Below, piece after piece: positions 19,681-35,557 of a DNA stretch of 64,000 bases (its first letter is position 1; the number at the start of each line of letters is the position of its first letter). The stretch is from Chromohalobacter sp. 296-RDG (GTDB lineage: Bacteria; Pseudomonadota; Gammaproteobacteria; Pseudomonadales; Halomonadaceae): the NCBI RefSeq assembly GCF_029889885.1, contig NZ_JARANY010000004.1, forward strand, positions 1 to 64,000, read 5' to 3'. Below the pieces are notes generated by a model. That model saw only the letters and a program-made list of their open reading frames with translations. It had not been told where the DNA came from and did not search any database. The translations under genes were made by a program, and so were the position numbers.

Positions 19681-22260
19681 ATGAGCCAGGCCTCTGCCCA
19701 GCATACCCCGATGATGGTCCAGTACCTGAAGGTCAAGCGCGAGCATCCCGAGGTGCTGCTCTTTTATCGCATGGGCGATTTCTACGAGCTGTTTTATGAA
19801 GACGCCAAGCGCGCCGCGCAACTGCTCGACATCACCCTGACCCAGCGCGGCCAATCGGCGGGCAAACCGATTCCCATGGCCGGTGTGCCGTATCATAGCG
19901 CCGAAGGCTATCTGGCGCGGCTGGTCAAATCCGGGGAATCGGTGGCCATCTGCGAGCAGATGAGCGACCCCAGCACGGCCAAGGGTCCCGTGGATCGGCA
20001 GGTCGTGCGCATCGTCACGCCCGGCACCCTGCACGATGAAGCCTTGCTCGACGCGCGCCGCGACAATCTCGTGCTTGCTGTGCATCCTCACGGCGAACGC
20101 TGGGGCATGGCCTGGCTGGAGCTCTCAAGCGGCCATTTCAGCGTGCTCGAAGTCGATGGCGAGAGCGACCTGCTGTCCGAGATCCAGCGCCTCGACCCCG
20201 CCGAACTGCTCGCCGCAGAGAGTCTTTCGCTACCACCTGCCCTCGCCGAGCGTCCCGGCTTTCGCCGCCAGGGCGACTGGCTGTTCGACCTGGAGAGCGC
20301 TCAGCGCTTGCTATGCGATCAATTCGGTGTAGCCGACTTGCGCGGCTTCGGCTGCGCGCATCTCACCACCGCGCTGACCGCCGCTGGCGTGCTCATCGAC
20401 TACGCCCGCGACACCCAGCGCTCGCGCCTTCCCCACGTCACCGGGATCGCCGTGGAGAACCGCGACGAGGCAGTGGTAATCGACGCCGCCAGTCGTCGCA
20501 ATCTCGAGATCGACATCAACCTCGGCGGCGGCTTCGAAAATACGCTGGCCAGCGTGTTGGACACCACCGCTACGGCCATGGGCTCGCGTCAGTTGAAGCG
20601 CTGGCTAAACCGGCCGCTGCGCGACACCCCCCAGGTCCAGGCACGTCAGGCGGCGGTACAGTGCCTCATCGACGACGACCGTTATGCGGCCCTGCGCGAG
20701 CCGCTCAAGGCAATCGGTGACATCGAGCGCATACTTGCCCGCGTGGCTCTCTACAGTGCTCGACCCCGCGACCTGGCACGCCTGCGCGATGCCCTCAACG
20801 CCTTACCTGCGCTGGAGCAGGATCTTGCTGAGCTCGACGACGGCAACGCCATCGACGAGCTCAAGCACCATATCCGACCGTACCCCGAGCTGGCTGAGAC
20901 ACTGACTCGTGCCCTGGTCGACAACCCGCCCGTAGTGATCCGCGACGGTGGAGTAATCGCCACAGGTTTCGACGAGGAGCTCGACGAATACCGTGGCCTG
21001 GCCGAGCATGCCGGCGACTACCTGGTCGAGCTCGAGACTCGCGAGCGCGAACGCACCGGTCTGGCCGGCCTCAAGGTCGGCTATAACCGCGTCCACGGTT
21101 ACTTCATCGAGATTCCGCGCGCCCAGGCTCGCGAAGCGCCGGCCGAGTATATTCGTCGCCAAACGCTGAAAAACGCCGAACGCTTCATCATCCCCGAGCT
21201 CAAGGAATTCGAAGACAAGGCACTCTCGGCCAAGTCGCGCTCATTGGCCCGCGAAAAACTGCTCTACGACGGATTGCTGGAAACACTCAACGTCGACCTG
21301 CAAGCATTGCAGGACACGGCACGCGCTCTGGCGACCCTCGATGTGCTGGCATGTTTCGCCGAACGCGCCCTGGCGCTGGATTTCGTGCGCCCCCGGCTAA
21401 GCGATCAGCCCGGCCTGCGCATTCATGGAGGTCGCCATCCTGTGGTCGAGCATGTCAGCGATCATCCGTTCGTGCCCAATGACTTGATGCTCGACGAAAC
21501 GCGACGCTTGCTGGTCATCACCGGGCCCAACATGGGCGGGAAATCTACCTACATGCGCCAGGCGGCCTTGATCGCTCTGCTCGCGCATACCGGAAGCTGC
21601 GTGCCCGCCGACGATGCCGAAATCGGCCCCGTGGATCGTATCTTCACGCGCATCGGCTCCAGCGACGATCTGGCCGGTGGCCGCTCGACTTTCATGGTGG
21701 AGATGACCGAAACCGCCACCATCCTGCACAATGCTACCGAGCACAGCCTGGTACTGATGGATGAGATCGGTCGCGGCACCAGCACCTTCGATGGTCTCTC
21801 GCTGGCCTGGGCCAGCGCCGAACATCTGGTCGAACGGCGCGCGTTCACGCTCTTTGCCACGCACTATTTCGAAATGACCGCTCTGACGGAACCCTACGAC
21901 GGCGTGGTCAACGTGCATCTGACGGCCGCCGAACACCAGGACGGCATCGTCTTCATGCACCGTGTCGAGGAAGGGCCCGCGAGCCAGAGCTACGGCCTGC
22001 AGGTCGCGCAGCTCGCTGGCGTACCGCCGCGCGTAGTGGCCCGAGCACGCGAGAAGCTCGCCACCCTGGAGCAGCAGGAAGTCCATCAAGCCAACACACG
22101 TGGCGGGGTGTACGAGGGCGACGCGCCCAAACCGCAACAAGCAGATCTTTTCGCCAGTGCGCCGCATCCAGTCGTCGAGGCCCTGGAAAAGCTCGACCTT
22201 GATGACCTTTCCCCACGCCAGGCCATGGCCTTGCTCTATGAATGGCGTGAGCAATGCTGA
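19681..22260 (+). CDS. mutS: DNA mismatch repair protein MutS
   Basis: 859 residues. Mismatch-binding Phe-x-Glu in [14 protein letters not shown], Walker [26 protein letters not shown] with ATHYFEM, and the C-terminal tetramer segment [18 protein letters not shown] are all in place. It recognises mispairs and small loops and recruits MutL. The ATG at 19681 has AAGGA five bases before it; the frame is open 36 bases further. mutL is not in the window. Order mutS-fdxA-rsmZ is shared with Pseudomonas. Confidence 0.98.
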   Translation: MSQASAQHTPMMVQYLKVKREHPEVLLFYRMGDFYELFYEDAKRAAQLLDITLTQRGQSAGKPIPMAGVPYHSAEGYLARLVKSGESVAICEQMSDPSTAKGPVDRQVVRIVTPGTLHDEALLDARRDNLVLAVHPHGERWGMAWLELSSGHFSVLEVDGESDLLSEIQRLDPAELLAAESLSLPPALAERPGFRRQGDWLFDLESAQRLLCDQFGVADLRGFGCAHLTTALTAAGVLIDYARDTQRSRLPHVTGIAVENRDEAVVIDAASRRNLEIDINLGGGFENTLASVLDTTATAMGSRQLKRWLNRPLRDTPQVQARQAAVQCLIDDDRYAALREPLKAIGDIERILARVALYSARPRDLARLRDALNALPALEQDLAELDDGNAIDELKHHIRPYPELAETLTRALVDNPPVVIRDGGVIATGFDEELDEYRGLAEHAGDYLVELETRERERTGLAGLKVGYNRVHGYFIEIPRAQAREAPAEYIRRQTLKNAERFIIPELKEFEDKALSAKSRSLAREKLLYDGLLETLNVDLQALQDTARALATLDVLACFAERALALDFVRPRLSDQPGLRIHGGRHPVVEHVSDHPFVPNDLMLDETRRLLVITGPNMGGKSTYMRQAALIALLAHTGSCVPADDAEIGPVDRIFTRIGSSDDLAGGRSTFMVEMTETATILHNATEHSLVLMDEIGRGTSTFDGLSLAWASAEHLVERRAFTLFATHYFEMTALTEPYDGVVNVHLTAAEHQDGIVFMHRVEEGPASQSYGLQVAQLAGVPPRVVARAREKLATLEQQEVHQANTRGGVYEGDAPKPQQADLFASAPHPVVEALEKLDLDDLSPRQAMALLYEWREQC

Positions 22261-22433
22261 AGATGCGTTTGGCTATGAGGCCATTCCAAAACGTTTATGG
22301 TGCCGGCTTGCCCGCGCGCCGGGCGCGCGACTAAAATGTAGCGCCATTAGAATACGCCATTATAAATCGCCGCCCGTTTATAACCGTACTGCCACTTTTG
22401 GGCACTGCCGCGACCGAGATCCAGGAGATCGTC

Positions 22434-22757
22434 ATGACATTCGTCGTCACCGAAAACTGCATTCGCTGCAAATACACCGACTGCGTCGAAGTCTGTCCCG
22501 TGGACTGCTTCTACGAAGGGCCTAATTTCCTGGTGATTCATCCCGACGAGTGTATCGACTGCGCGCTGTGCGAGCCCGAATGTCCGGCCGAGGCGATATA
22601 TTCAGAGGATGAGCTTCCGGAGAATCAGAAAGACTTTACCGAGCTCAACGCCGAGCTTTCCGAAGTCTGGCCCAATATCAGCGAGAAGAAGGATCCTCTG
22701 CCCGAAGCAGAGCAGTGGAACGGCAGCGCCGACAAGCTGCAACACCTCGAACGCTGA
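22434..22757 (+). CDS. fdxA: 7Fe ferredoxin FdxA
   Basis: 107 residues with Cys motifs for one [3Fe-4S] and one [4Fe-4S] cluster: [17 protein letters not shown] and [12 protein letters not shown], then the long acidic tail ([20 protein letters not shown] in part) of this family. Cytosolic electron carrier. Ribosome site CAGGAGATCGTC. A strong terminator follows at 22793, and the next transcript, rsmZ, converges on it. The 173 bp before the start, after mutS, probably contain its own promoter. Confidence 0.97.
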   Translation: MTFVVTENCIRCKYTDCVEVCPVDCFYEGPNFLVIHPDECIDCALCEPECPAEAIYSEDELPENQKDFTELNAELSEVWPNISEKKDPLPEAEQWNGSADKLQHLER

Positions 22758-22792
22758 CGCTGGTTGCCAACATCCTCGGCGCGCCACGTAAT

Positions 22793-22821
22793 GCCGGCCT
22801 TTCGACAAGGCCGGCTTTTTT
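22793..22821 (+). terminator. fdxA terminator
   Basis: Stem GCCGGCCT / AGGCCGGC with a 7-base loop followed by six T. Canonical. Confidence 0.93.
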
Positions 22822-22844
22822 GGGTCGCAAGGGCAATGGCAAGA

Positions 22845-23013
22845 CAAAAAAAGCGGCCCGAAGGCCGCTGCATCCCATTCATCCCTGAGCGGCTCCCTCC
22901 GCTCGACTCCCGAGGTGCGCTCCATGCCTGCCATGGACTCCCTCCACGACAGGCGCACCTTGCTGCATCCCAATCTGCCTCCAGGCAAGCAATGCTTTTG
23001 CTCATCCTGTGCA
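22845..23013 (-). ncRNA. rsmZ: RsmZ-like small RNA, decoy for CsrA/RsmA
   Basis: About 168 nt on the - strand, convergent with fdxA. Eleven GGA motifs lie in the transcript (TCC on the + strand at 22873, 22882, 22894, 22898, 22908, 22921, 22939, 22943, 22968, 22980, 23005). Some are in hairpin loops: GCGG-AGGGAG-CCGC (22889-22902) and CTCG-GGAGT-CGAG (22902-22914); a larger stem pairs 22913-22920 with 22953-22960. It ends in a terminator, AGCGGCC-UUCG-GGCCGCU plus seven U. In Pseudomonas rsmZ lies beside fdxA. Such RNAs titrate CsrA/RsmA (encoded at 12760). No reading frame here resembles a protein. The exact 5' end is predicted from the promoter. Confidence 0.85.
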
Positions 23014-23019
23014 TCCACA

Positions 23020-23047
23020 TTGTTACCAAACCTTCTCGTCGCAACAA
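23020..23047 (-). promoter_or_regulatory. rsmZ promoter (-35/-10)
   Basis: On the - strand TTGTTG (23042-23047) and TAACAA (23020-23025) are 16 bases apart, giving a start near 23013, just before the GGA-rich part. The GacA box upstream is centred close to -180 from this start. Confidence 0.6.
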
Positions 23048-23184
23048 GCGGGTACATTGACTGCCATCTTTCTTCAGGCAGAGATCAACCCAAAAAATTA
23101 TCTTTAAAAACATAAAGATAATTAATTAGAAAGCGTATCTATCGCATCGATCATCGGAATTTATCACACATTGAGGGCATTTTT

Positions 23185-23202
23185 TGTAGGAAATATATTA
23201 CA
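23185..23202 (-). promoter_or_regulatory. GacA/UvrY-type upstream activating sequence for rsmZ
   Basis: On the - strand TGTAAT-N6-CCTACA matches 10 of 12 defined bases of the GacA box TGTAAG-N6-CTTACA. It is embedded in a longer inverted repeat (TTTTTTGTA / TACAAAAAA, 23180-23207). The AT-rich stretch between it and the promoter (23090-23180), with a 9-bp hairpin at 23098-23121, fits the bent or IHF-bound spacer seen in Pseudomonas rsm promoters. Confidence 0.7.
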
Positions 23203-23225
23203 AAAAATGGAGATGATGCTTACCC

Positions 23226-23258
23226 CAAAACACCCACGGCGGCCCTGAAGGCCGCCGC
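23226..23258 (-). terminator. Probable eno terminator
   Basis: Stem around GGCGGCC / GGCCGCC (23239-23258) with a loop of about 6, then TGTTTTGGGG on the - strand. It lies 33 bases after the eno stop. Confidence 0.65.
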
Positions 23259-23290
23259 GGGTATCACAACCTAGCCGTCATAGACGTGCG

Positions 23291-24592
<1,302 letters not shown>

Positions 24593-24705
24593 TCATCCTC
24601 GTGTTAACGATGGGTCGTTTCAGCATATCGAGAGGGTAGCGGTCACGTTGACCGCTACGGGCGGCTCCGCTCGTCGTGTACTCGACTATTGCATTCGTCG
24701 GCGTC

Positions 24706-27385
<2,680 letters not shown>

Positions 27386-27439
27386 GAGCAGAATGATGGC
27401 GCCACCCTGCTCGAGGCTCGCAGCCCGTAGCTCGAGGTT

Positions 27440-28876
<1,437 letters not shown>

Positions 28877-28898
28877 TCAGCGAGTAGCAGGCGCTACT

Positions 28899-29006
28899 CG
28901 GGCCGCCGACGGCTCTTGTTGCGGCCACCGACGGCTCTTAATCCGGCTGACGCCAGCTCTTATTCCGGCTGACGCCGCCTCTTATTCCGGCTGACGCCGG
29001 GACTGG
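28899..29006. repeat. 22-bp tandem repeat across the 3' end of gltB
   Basis: About five units of 22 bp (28899, 28921, 28943, 28965, 28987), core CCGGCTGACGCC plus CTCTTATT, diverging with distance. The unit at 28987-29006 is coding: it encodes the last residues of GltB (RRQPE), whose TAA lies within the unit starting at 28965. The other copies lie after the stop. Tandem duplication of the gene's end is the simplest reading. Confidence 0.88.
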
Positions 29007-32000
29007 GCCAGCAGACTGTTGAGGTTCGCCGCCTTGGGCTTAACCAGCCAGAAATGGCGGATGAAGTCGGAGAAGTCTTCGAGAATCGCCTGCCCCCGCG
29101 CGGAGCCGGTTTCGGTGACGTATTCCTCGATCATTTCCCGCAGGTGGCGCCGATAGGCTTCCATGACCTCGGTGTTGATGCGATGGATCTCGACCAGTTC
29201 GTGGTTGTACTTGTCGACGAAGGTGCGATCTTCGTCGAGTACATACGCGAACCCGCCGGTCATGCCTGCGCCGAAGTTGATGCCGGTCTCGCCGAGCACG
29301 GCGACCAGGCCGCCGGTCATGTATTCGCAGCAGTGATCGCCGGCGCCCTCGATGACCGCATGCACGCCGGAGTTGCGCACCGCGAAGCGCTCGCCCGCCG
29401 TGCCCGCCGCGAACAGCTTGCCGCCAGTCGCGCCGTACAGGCAGGTGTTGCCGATGATCGCCGTCTTGTGGCTTTCGAAGCGACTCTCGCGCGGCGGCAC
29501 GATGACTACCTTGCCACCATTCATGCCCTTGCCGACATAATCGTTGGCATCACCTTCGAGATAGAGCTTCAGGCCACGCGCGTTCCACACCCCGAAGCTC
29601 TGCCCGGCCACGCCGGTGAAACGCGTGGTGATCGGCGCGTCTTCAAGCCCGCTCTCGCCGTAGCGTTTGGCGATCTCGCCGGACACCCGCGCCCCCACAC
29701 TGCGGTCGCAGTTGGTGATCCGCAGGTGGAAATCGCCACCCGACTTGGCCTCGATGGCGGGCAACAGGGCATCCAGCATTTCTTGATTCTTGGCGCCCGG
29801 GTCGTGCGGCTCGTTGCGACCGAACTGGCAGAACTGCGGCGCCCCCTCGGGCACATGGTCATTCTGCAACAGCGGCATCAAATCGAGCTTGCGCTGGGAC
29901 GACGTCTCACCCTCGAGGATCTCGAGCAGGTCAGTACGCCCGATCAGATCGGTCAACTGGCGCACGCCGAGCAACGCCATCAGCTCGCGGACCTCCTCGG
30001 CGATGAAGCGGAAATAGTGCTTGACCATGTCCACGGTGCCGCGGAAATGCTCGTCACGCAGATGCTGATGCTGGGTCGCAACGCCGGTGGCACAGTTATT
30101 GAGGTGACAGATACGCAGGTATTTGCACCCCAACGCCACCATCGGTGCCGTGCCGAAGCCGAAACTCTCGGCGCCGAAAATCGCCGCCTTGACCACATCG
30201 AGGCCGGTCTTGAGGCCGCCATCGGTCTGCAGACGAATCTTGTCACGCAGACTGTTGATGCGCAGCGCCTGATGCACCTCGGGCAGGCCCAGCTCCCACG
30301 GGCTGCCGGCATGCTTGATCGAGGTCAGCGGACTCGCCGCGGTGCCGCCGTCGTAGCCGGAGACAGTAATCAAATCGGCATAGGCCTTGGCCACGCCGGT
30401 GGCGATGGTGCCGATGCCCGGCTCGGAGACCAGCTTGACCGAGACCTGCGCCGCCGGGTTGACCTGCTTCAGGTCGAAGATCAACTGCGCCAGATCCTCG
30501 ATGGAATAGATATCGTGATGCGGCGGCGGTGAGATCAGCGTCACGCCGGGCACCGCATAGCGCAGTCGGGCAATCAGTTCATTGACCTTGCCGCCGGGCA
30601 ACTGCCCACCCTCGCCGGGCTTGGCGCCCTGCGCGACCTTGATCTGCAGCACCTCGGCATTGACCAGATAAGCCGGCGTCACGCCGAAGCGCCCAGAGGC
30701 GATCTGCTTGATCTTCGAGGAGCGAATGGTCCTGTAGCGTGCCGGATCCTCGCCGCCCTCACCGGAGTTGGAGCGGCCGCCGGTCTCGTTCATGGCTTGC
30801 GCCATCGCCTCATGGGCCTCGGGTGACAGCGCGCCGAGCGACATCCCAGCGCTGTCGAAGCGTGGCAGCAGATTCTCGACCGGCTCGACCTCGTCGAGGG
30901 GCAACGGCTCAGGGGCCGGCTTGAGCGTAAGCAGGTCGCGGATGGTGGCCACCGAGCGCTCATTGACGGTCTGTGCGAACTGCTTCCACTTGGCGTAGTC
31001 GCCACTTTGCACCGCGCTCTGCAACTGCATGACCACGTCCGGGTTGTAGGCGTGGTATTCATGATCATGCACGTACTTCACCAGACCGCCCTGGCGAATC
31101 CCCTTGCGCGGGATCCAGGCATCGCGGGCCAGCAGTTCCTGCTGCAGTTGCAGCTCGGCGAATCCGGCGCCTTCGATGCGCGACGCCATGCCGGTGAAGC
31201 ACATGTCCATGACATCAGAAGACAGCCCCACCGCTTCGAACAACTGCGAACCGCGATAGGAAGCCAGCGTCGAGATCCCCATCTTGGAGAGGATCTTGTA
31301 GAGCCCCTTCTGCAGGCCCTTGCGGTAATTCTCGCGGGCGTCCGCCGGGTCGCCGGTCAACTCGCCGGTGTTGTGCATGTCGGCCATGACCTGATAGGCC
31401 AGATACGGATACACCGCCGTGGCCCCTACACCAAACAGAACCGCCATCTGGTGCGCGTCACGCGCATAGCCGGTCTCGACCACCAGATTGACGCGCGGCC
31501 GCAAGGCCTTGCGGCCCAGGTGATGGTGGATCGCCCCCACTGCCAGCACGGCATGAATCGGCAACTTGCCGCGTTCCAGGTCGGCATCCGAGAGCACCAG
31601 AATCACCTTACCCTCGCGAATCGCGTCCTCGGCCCGTTGACACAGCCCAAGCAACGCCTGCTTGAGCGTATCGCGCTCAGGATCGTAACTCAGACTCAGC
31701 TTATGGCTGGCGAATGCCGGGTCCTCCTGGGTCACCAAGGCGGTGAACTTGCGCGGCGAGAGCACCGGCGTGGTCAGGATCAGGCGATGCGCGTGTTCGG
31801 GGGTCGCCTCGAAGACGTTCAACTCGGCGCCGCAGCAGGTTTCCAGCGACATCACGATCGCTTCACGCAGCGGATCGATGGCCGGATTGGTGACTTGCGC
31901 GAACTTCTGACGGAAGTAATCGGTCAGCAAGCGTCCATGACGCGACAGCACCGCCATCGGCGTGTCGTCGCCCATCGAACCAACCGCCTCCTGGCCCCCT

Positions 32001-33433
32001 TCGGCCAACGGGCGCAACAACTGCTCGCGCTCCTCGAAAGTCACCTGGAACATCTTCTGAAAGACATTGAGTTCATCGTTGGCCATGGGCTGGAAACGCG
32101 CCAGCTCGGTCAGCGCCGACTCCAGGTAATGCGCATGCTGCTTCAGCCAGCGACGATAGGGATATGCCGAGCGCAGACGTTCGTCGACGTCAGGCGTATG
32201 CAGCACCTCGCCGGTCTGCGTGTCCACGGCGAGGATCTGCCCCGGGCCCACGCGGCCCTTGGCGACGACGTCCTCGGGCTTGTAGTCGTAGACACCAATC
32301 TCAGAGGACAAGGTAATGTAGCCGTTCTCGGTGATCACCCAGCGCGCCGGACGCAATCCGTTACGGTCGAGCATGCATACCGCATGGCGACCATCGGTCA
32401 TCACCAGGCCAGCGGGGCCGTCCCACGGCTCCATGTGCATGGAATTGTATTCATAGAAGGCGCGTAGATCGCCATCCATCGTCTCGACGTTCTGCCACGC
32501 CGGCGGCACCATCATGCGAATGGCGTTATAAAGATCCATCCCGCCGGTCAGCAGCACCTCGAGCATGTTGTCCATGCTCGAGGAGTCGGAACCCGAGGTA
32601 TTGACGATTTCGTCGAGTTCGGTGATTTCCGGCAGCAACGGCGACAGGAAGTTTTCCTTGCGCGCGTTGGCCCAGCCGCGATTGGCCTGGACCGTGTTGA
32701 TCTCGCCGTTGTGCGCCAAAAAGCGGAAAGGCTGTGCCAGCGGCCAGCGCGGCGCGGTATTGGTGGAAAAACGCTGATGGAAGACGCAGATCGCCGTGTG
32801 CAGCCGTTCATCGCCCAGATCCCGATAAAAGGTGGGCAAGTCCGCAGGCATCATCAACCCTTTATAGGAGACCACCTCGGAGGACAACGAGCAGATGTAG
32901 AAGTCCTCTTCATCCTTCAACGCTTGCTCGGCATAACGCCGTGCCATGAACAGATCGACATTGAACGCCTGGGTGTCGCGCTCGCCCTCCCCTTCGACGA
33001 AGACCTGACGAATGCGCGGCAGGCACTCCAAGGCCATGGGGCCACACACCGAGGCGTCGGTAGGCACTTCACGCCAGCCACTGACACGCAGTCCGCGCGC
33101 CAGAAGCTGCGCATCAAGCACCTCCCGCGCATGCGCTTCTCGCGCATCGTCATCAGGCATGAACACACTGCCTACGGCAAAGCGCTCACCCAGCACCACA
33201 CCGAGTTCTTCGCTTGCCACGGCACGCATGAAATCGCTGGGCATCTTGAATAGCAGACCGCAGCCATCGCCGGTCTTGCCGTCGGCGGCAATACCGCCAC
33301 GGTGGGTCATGCAGGTCAGGGACTCGATCGCGGTCTTGAGCAGGTCATGACTGGCATGTCCTTCCATGTGGGCGATCAAGCCAAAACCGCAGTTGTCACG
33401 GAACTCGCCAGGCTGGTGAAGGCCTCTCATCAT
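28982..33433 (-). CDS. gltB: Glutamate synthase large subunit
   Basis: 1483 residues. With GltD it converts 2-oxoglutarate plus glutamine to two glutamates, the core of nitrogen assimilation and the glutamate pool that osmoadaptation uses. N-terminal class II amidotransferase with the nucleophilic Cys in [12 protein letters not shown] (a short propeptide would be removed), central and FMN-binding synthase domain with [3Fe-4S] cysteines in [15 protein letters not shown], and the C-terminal GXGXG beta-helix ([20 protein letters not shown]). Its 3' end is duplicated as a 22-bp repeat. A long leader (33434 onward) precedes it. Confidence 0.98.
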   Translation of the reverse strand: MMRGLHQPGEFRDNCGFGLIAHMEGHASHDLLKTAIESLTCMTHRGGIAADGKTGDGCGLLFKMPSDFMRAVASEELGVVLGERFAVGSVFMPDDDAREAHAREVLDAQLLARGLRVSGWREVPTDASVCGPMALECLPRIRQVFVEGEGERDTQAFNVDLFMARRYAEQALKDEEDFYICSLSSEVVSYKGLMMPADLPTFYRDLGDERLHTAICVFHQRFSTNTAPRWPLAQPFRFLAHNGEINTVQANRGWANARKENFLSPLLPEITELDEIVNTSGSDSSSMDNMLEVLLTGGMDLYNAIRMMVPPAWQNVETMDGDLRAFYEYNSMHMEPWDGPAGLVMTDGRHAVCMLDRNGLRPARWVITENGYITLSSEIGVYDYKPEDVVAKGRVGPGQILAVDTQTGEVLHTPDVDERLRSAYPYRRWLKQHAHYLESALTELARFQPMANDELNVFQKMFQVTFEEREQLLRPLAEGGQEAVGSMGDDTPMAVLSRHGRLLTDYFRQKFAQVTNPAIDPLREAIVMSLETCCGAELNVFEATPEHAHRLILTTPVLSPRKFTALVTQEDPAFASHKLSLSYDPERDTLKQALLGLCQRAEDAIREGKVILVLSDADLERGKLPIHAVLAVGAIHHHLGRKALRPRVNLVVETGYARDAHQMAVLFGVGATAVYPYLAYQVMADMHNTGELTGDPADARENYRKGLQKGLYKILSKMGISTLASYRGSQLFEAVGLSSDVMDMCFTGMASRIEGAGFAELQLQQELLARDAWIPRKGIRQGGLVKYVHDHEYHAYNPDVVMQLQSAVQSGDYAKWKQFAQTVNERSVATIRDLLTLKPAPEPLPLDEVEPVENLLPRFDSAGMSLGALSPEAHEAMAQAMNETGGRSNSGEGGEDPARYRTIRSSKIKQIASGRFGVTPAYLVNAEVLQIKVAQGAKPGEGGQLPGGKVNELIARLRYAVPGVTLISPPPHHDIYSIEDLAQLIFDLKQVNPAAQVSVKLVSEPGIGTIATGVAKAYADLITVSGYDGGTAASPLTSIKHAGSPWELGLPEVHQALRINSLRDKIRLQTDGGLKTGLDVVKAAIFGAESFGFGTAPMVALGCKYLRICHLNNCATGVATQHQHLRDEHFRGTVDMVKHYFRFIAEEVRELMALLGVRQLTDLIGRTDLLEILEGETSSQRKLDLMPLLQNDHVPEGAPQFCQFGRNEPHDPGAKNQEMLDALLPAIEAKSGGDFHLRITNCDRSVGARVSGEIAKRYGESGLEDAPITTRFTGVAGQSFGVWNARGLKLYLEGDANDYVGKGMNGGKVVIVPPRESRFESHKTAIIGNTCLYGATGGKLFAAGTAGERFAVRNSGVHAVIEGAGDHCCEYMTGGLVAVLGETGINFGAGMTGGFAYVLDEDRTFVDKYNHELVEIHRINTEVMEAYRRHLREMIEEYVTETGSARGQAILEDFSDFIRHFWLVKPKAANLNSLLAQSRRQPE

Positions 33434-33831
33434 GGGCGTGCCTCACAAAATTTTGAAACTTGTGTCCAGAAATAATCGTGTTATGCTTATCAGTTATCTT
33501 TTATTCTTTTAAGGTCGAAAAGCATGTCATGCGATGACGCATAGGGCGTGAAAAAGGTCGACCAGCATAGCCCCTGCCCACCTCTCAAGCAATTCCACTA
33601 CCTGCCGTGCTGCCTCAAAGCTGCGCAAAATCGCGGGGTTAGCCACAAAATCTCGCTAAAACCCCTGACATGTCAACGCGTTAGCAAGCTTGCAAGCTTG
33701 AGGCTCTAAATACGCGACTTTAGTCTAAGTTTTAACCTTATCTCATGCCGATCCTGCATGAGGCATGCGGATACAAGCATATTGTCGCGCGAAAAACGCC
33801 ACTGCACAAACGCGGCGAGGCCCTACGCAAA
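33434..33831 (-). promoter_or_regulatory. Long gltB upstream region with a promoter candidate and secondary structures
   Basis: A 398-bp gene-free stretch. On the - strand a -35 TTGCTT (33587-33592) and -10 TATGCT (33564-33569) 17 bases apart would give a leader of about 124 nt for gltB. Upstream are an imperfect hairpin GGGGTTAGC / GCTAAAACCCC (33634-33665), a perfect palindrome GCAAGCTTGC (33684-33693) followed by a second CAAGCTTG, and CTCATGC / GCATGAG (33742-33762). Operators are possible, but none matches a regulator I know. Confidence 0.4.
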
Positions 33832-33854
33832 ACGCCTGCCGAGAAGGCAGGCGT
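33826..33854 (-). terminator. Terminator of the pil-aro operon
   Basis: Stem ACGCCTGCC / GGCAGGCGT with a 5-base loop, then TTTTG on the - strand. It lies 35 bases after the aroB stop and separates that operon from gltB. Confidence 0.8.
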
Positions 33855-33888
33855 CGCGGGGGCCGGGTCAGCGGGAGAAGCGAGAGCG

Positions 33889-35001
33889 TCAGGCGCGAGG
33901 GAACTCGCCGAGCAGCGCCTTGAGCATAGCCGGCGGGGTGTCGTCATAGACGCACGCCTCACCCAGGCCGGACAACAGCACCAGGCGCAAGCGGCCGTCG
34001 ATGTTCTTCTTGTCCAAGCGCATGGCGGCGAGAAAATCATCGGCGCTCATCGCAACAGGCACTGTGACCGGCAAAACGGCATGCGCAATGAGCGTCTCGA
34101 CACGCGCCACCTCGGCGGCCTCGAGCCACCCCAGACGCTGCGACAGCGTGGCAGCCATCAGCATGCCTGCACCCACGGCCTCACCATGCAGCCAGTTACC
34201 ATACCCCTGATGCGCTTCGATGGCATGACCGAAGGTGTGCCCCAGATTGAGCAGCGCCCGCTGCCCCTGCTCCGTCTCGTCACGAGCGACGATCTCGGCC
34301 TTGATCGCGCAGCTTCTCAGGATTGCCTCGGTGAGCGCCTCGACATCAAGCCCGCGCAGCGCCGACATGTGCGCCTCCAGCCAGGCAAGGAAGTCGGCAT
34401 CCTGGATCAAGCCATACTTGATGACCTCGGCGAGTCCTGCGGAGAGCTCGCGGTCCGGTAGCGTGGCCAGCGTATCGGTGTCTATCAAGACCGCACGCGG
34501 CTGCCAGAAGGCACCGATCATGTTCTTGCCACGCGGGTGGTTGACACCGGTCTTGCCGCCCACCGAGGAATCCACCTGCGACAGCAGGGTAGTGGGTATC
34601 TGCACGAAAGCTACACCGCGCTGATAGCACGCCGCTGCGTAACCTGCCATGTCGCCGATCACACCGCCCCCGAGCGCGACCAACGTGCAACGACGATTGA
34701 ACCCCTCCGCCAACAGTGCATCCCAGATGCGCTCGACACTGGCCGACGTCTTGGTGTGCTCGCCATCGGGCAGAACCACCTCGTGCACGTCGTGGCCATC
34801 GCCGCTCAGCGTGCGCTTGAGGCGCTCGAGATACAGCGGCGCCACCGTCTCGTTGGTGACGATCATCACCTGACGCCCGGCCAGGTATGGCACCAGCATA
34901 TCCGGCGCGTCGAGCAACCCCGGCCCCACATGGATGGGATAGCGCCGGGCGTCGAGTTCGACATGCAGACGTTGATACGGCAATGCGGATGAAGCGGTCA
35001 T
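33889..35001 (-). CDS. aroB: 3-dehydroquinate synthase
   Basis: 370 residues. Second step of the shikimate pathway: DAHP to 3-dehydroquinate, using NAD and a divalent metal. Motifs [41 protein letters not shown] in part, and metal ligands in [13 protein letters not shown] and [13 protein letters not shown]. The ATG at 35001 comes 2 bp after the aroK stop and carries AAGG; a TTG two codons earlier is less likely. Last gene of pilMNOPQ-aroK-aroB. Confidence 0.97.
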   Translation of the reverse strand: MTASSALPYQRLHVELDARRYPIHVGPGLLDAPDMLVPYLAGRQVMIVTNETVAPLYLERLKRTLSGDGHDVHEVVLPDGEHTKTSASVERIWDALLAEGFNRRCTLVALGGGVIGDMAGYAAACYQRGVAFVQIPTTLLSQVDSSVGGKTGVNHPRGKNMIGAFWQPRAVLIDTDTLATLPDRELSAGLAEVIKYGLIQDADFLAWLEAHMSALRGLDVEALTEAILRSCAIKAEIVARDETEQGQRALLNLGHTFGHAIEAHQGYGNWLHGEAVGAGMLMAATLSQRLGWLEAAEVARVETLIAHAVLPVTVPVAMSADDFLAAMRLDKKNIDGRLRLVLLSGLGEACVYDDTPPAMLKALLGEFPRA

Positions 35002-35003
35002 GA

Positions 35004-35546
35004 TCAAGCCTTTAGATCGAGTGGATCGGACAAACGCTTGGTGCGACGAATGATCTCGTTGACCACCGTCTTGGGGCCGCGCCGATCGGTGCGTACCGTC
35101 AAGTCGGCGGTGGCGCGATAAAGCGGGTCACGCTTGGCGAATAGATCGCGTAGCACTTGCTCGGGATTGCCTTGGCGCAACAATGGGCGGTTACGGTCGC
35201 GGGCCGTGCGCCGAATCTGCTGTTCGACCGAGGTTGCCAGATACACCACCGCGCCCCGCTCGCGCAGCGCCTGGCGGTTATCCTCGCGCATCACTGCGCC
35301 GCCGCCGGTGGCGAGCACAATGGCCTCGCGGCCGGCCAACTCCCGCAGCATGAGAGTTTCACGATCACGAAAGCCGCGCTCGCCCTCGACATCGAAAATC
35401 CAGGCAATATTGGCACCGCAGCGCGCTTCGATTTCGTCATCGCTATCGAAAAACTCGCGCTTCAACTCGGCTGCCATCAGGCGTCCGATGGTGCTTTTCC
35501 CCGCGCCCATAGGGCCGACGAGAATGATCGTGGGCAGACCCTGCAT
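35004..35546 (-). CDS. aroK: Shikimate kinase I
   Basis: 180 residues. ATP-dependent phosphorylation of shikimate. Walker [16 protein letters not shown], shikimate-binding [19 protein letters not shown] and [11 protein letters not shown], and lid region [11 protein letters not shown] are all present. It starts 11 bp after pilQ ends and is followed by aroB at 2 bp, so it is translated from the pilus operon message, as in Pseudomonas. Confidence 0.97.
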   Translation of the reverse strand: MQGLPTIILVGPMGAGKSTIGRLMAAELKREFFDSDDEIEARCGANIAWIFDVEGERGFRDRETLMLRELAGREAIVLATGGGAVMREDNRQALRERGAVVYLATSVEQQIRRTARDRNRPLLRQGNPEQVLRDLFAKRDPLYRATADLTVRTDRRGPKTVVNEIIRRTKRLSDPLDLKA

Positions 35547-35557
35547 CAGCGATTCGC

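Noticed and set aside
22625..23113. Open frame of 162 codons on the - strand across the fdxA-eno gap
   Set aside because: No protein-like composition, no ribosome site, and it runs over the terminator and into fdxA; the region is better explained by the rsmZ RNA.
23090..23220. Horizontally acquired AT-rich fragment
   Set aside because: No gene or repeat boundary; position and motifs fit the rsmZ control region.
28899..29006. CRISPR array
   Set aside because: Units abut one another without spacers and drift in sequence; it is a simple tandem duplication.
29054..30532. Long open frame (492 codons) on the + strand opposite gltB
   Set aside because: Antisense shadow caused by high GC third positions; the - strand encodes the conserved GltB.
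31007..32467. Second long antisense frame (486 codons) opposite gltB
   Set aside because: Same reason; His/Gln/Arg-rich shadow composition and no domain.
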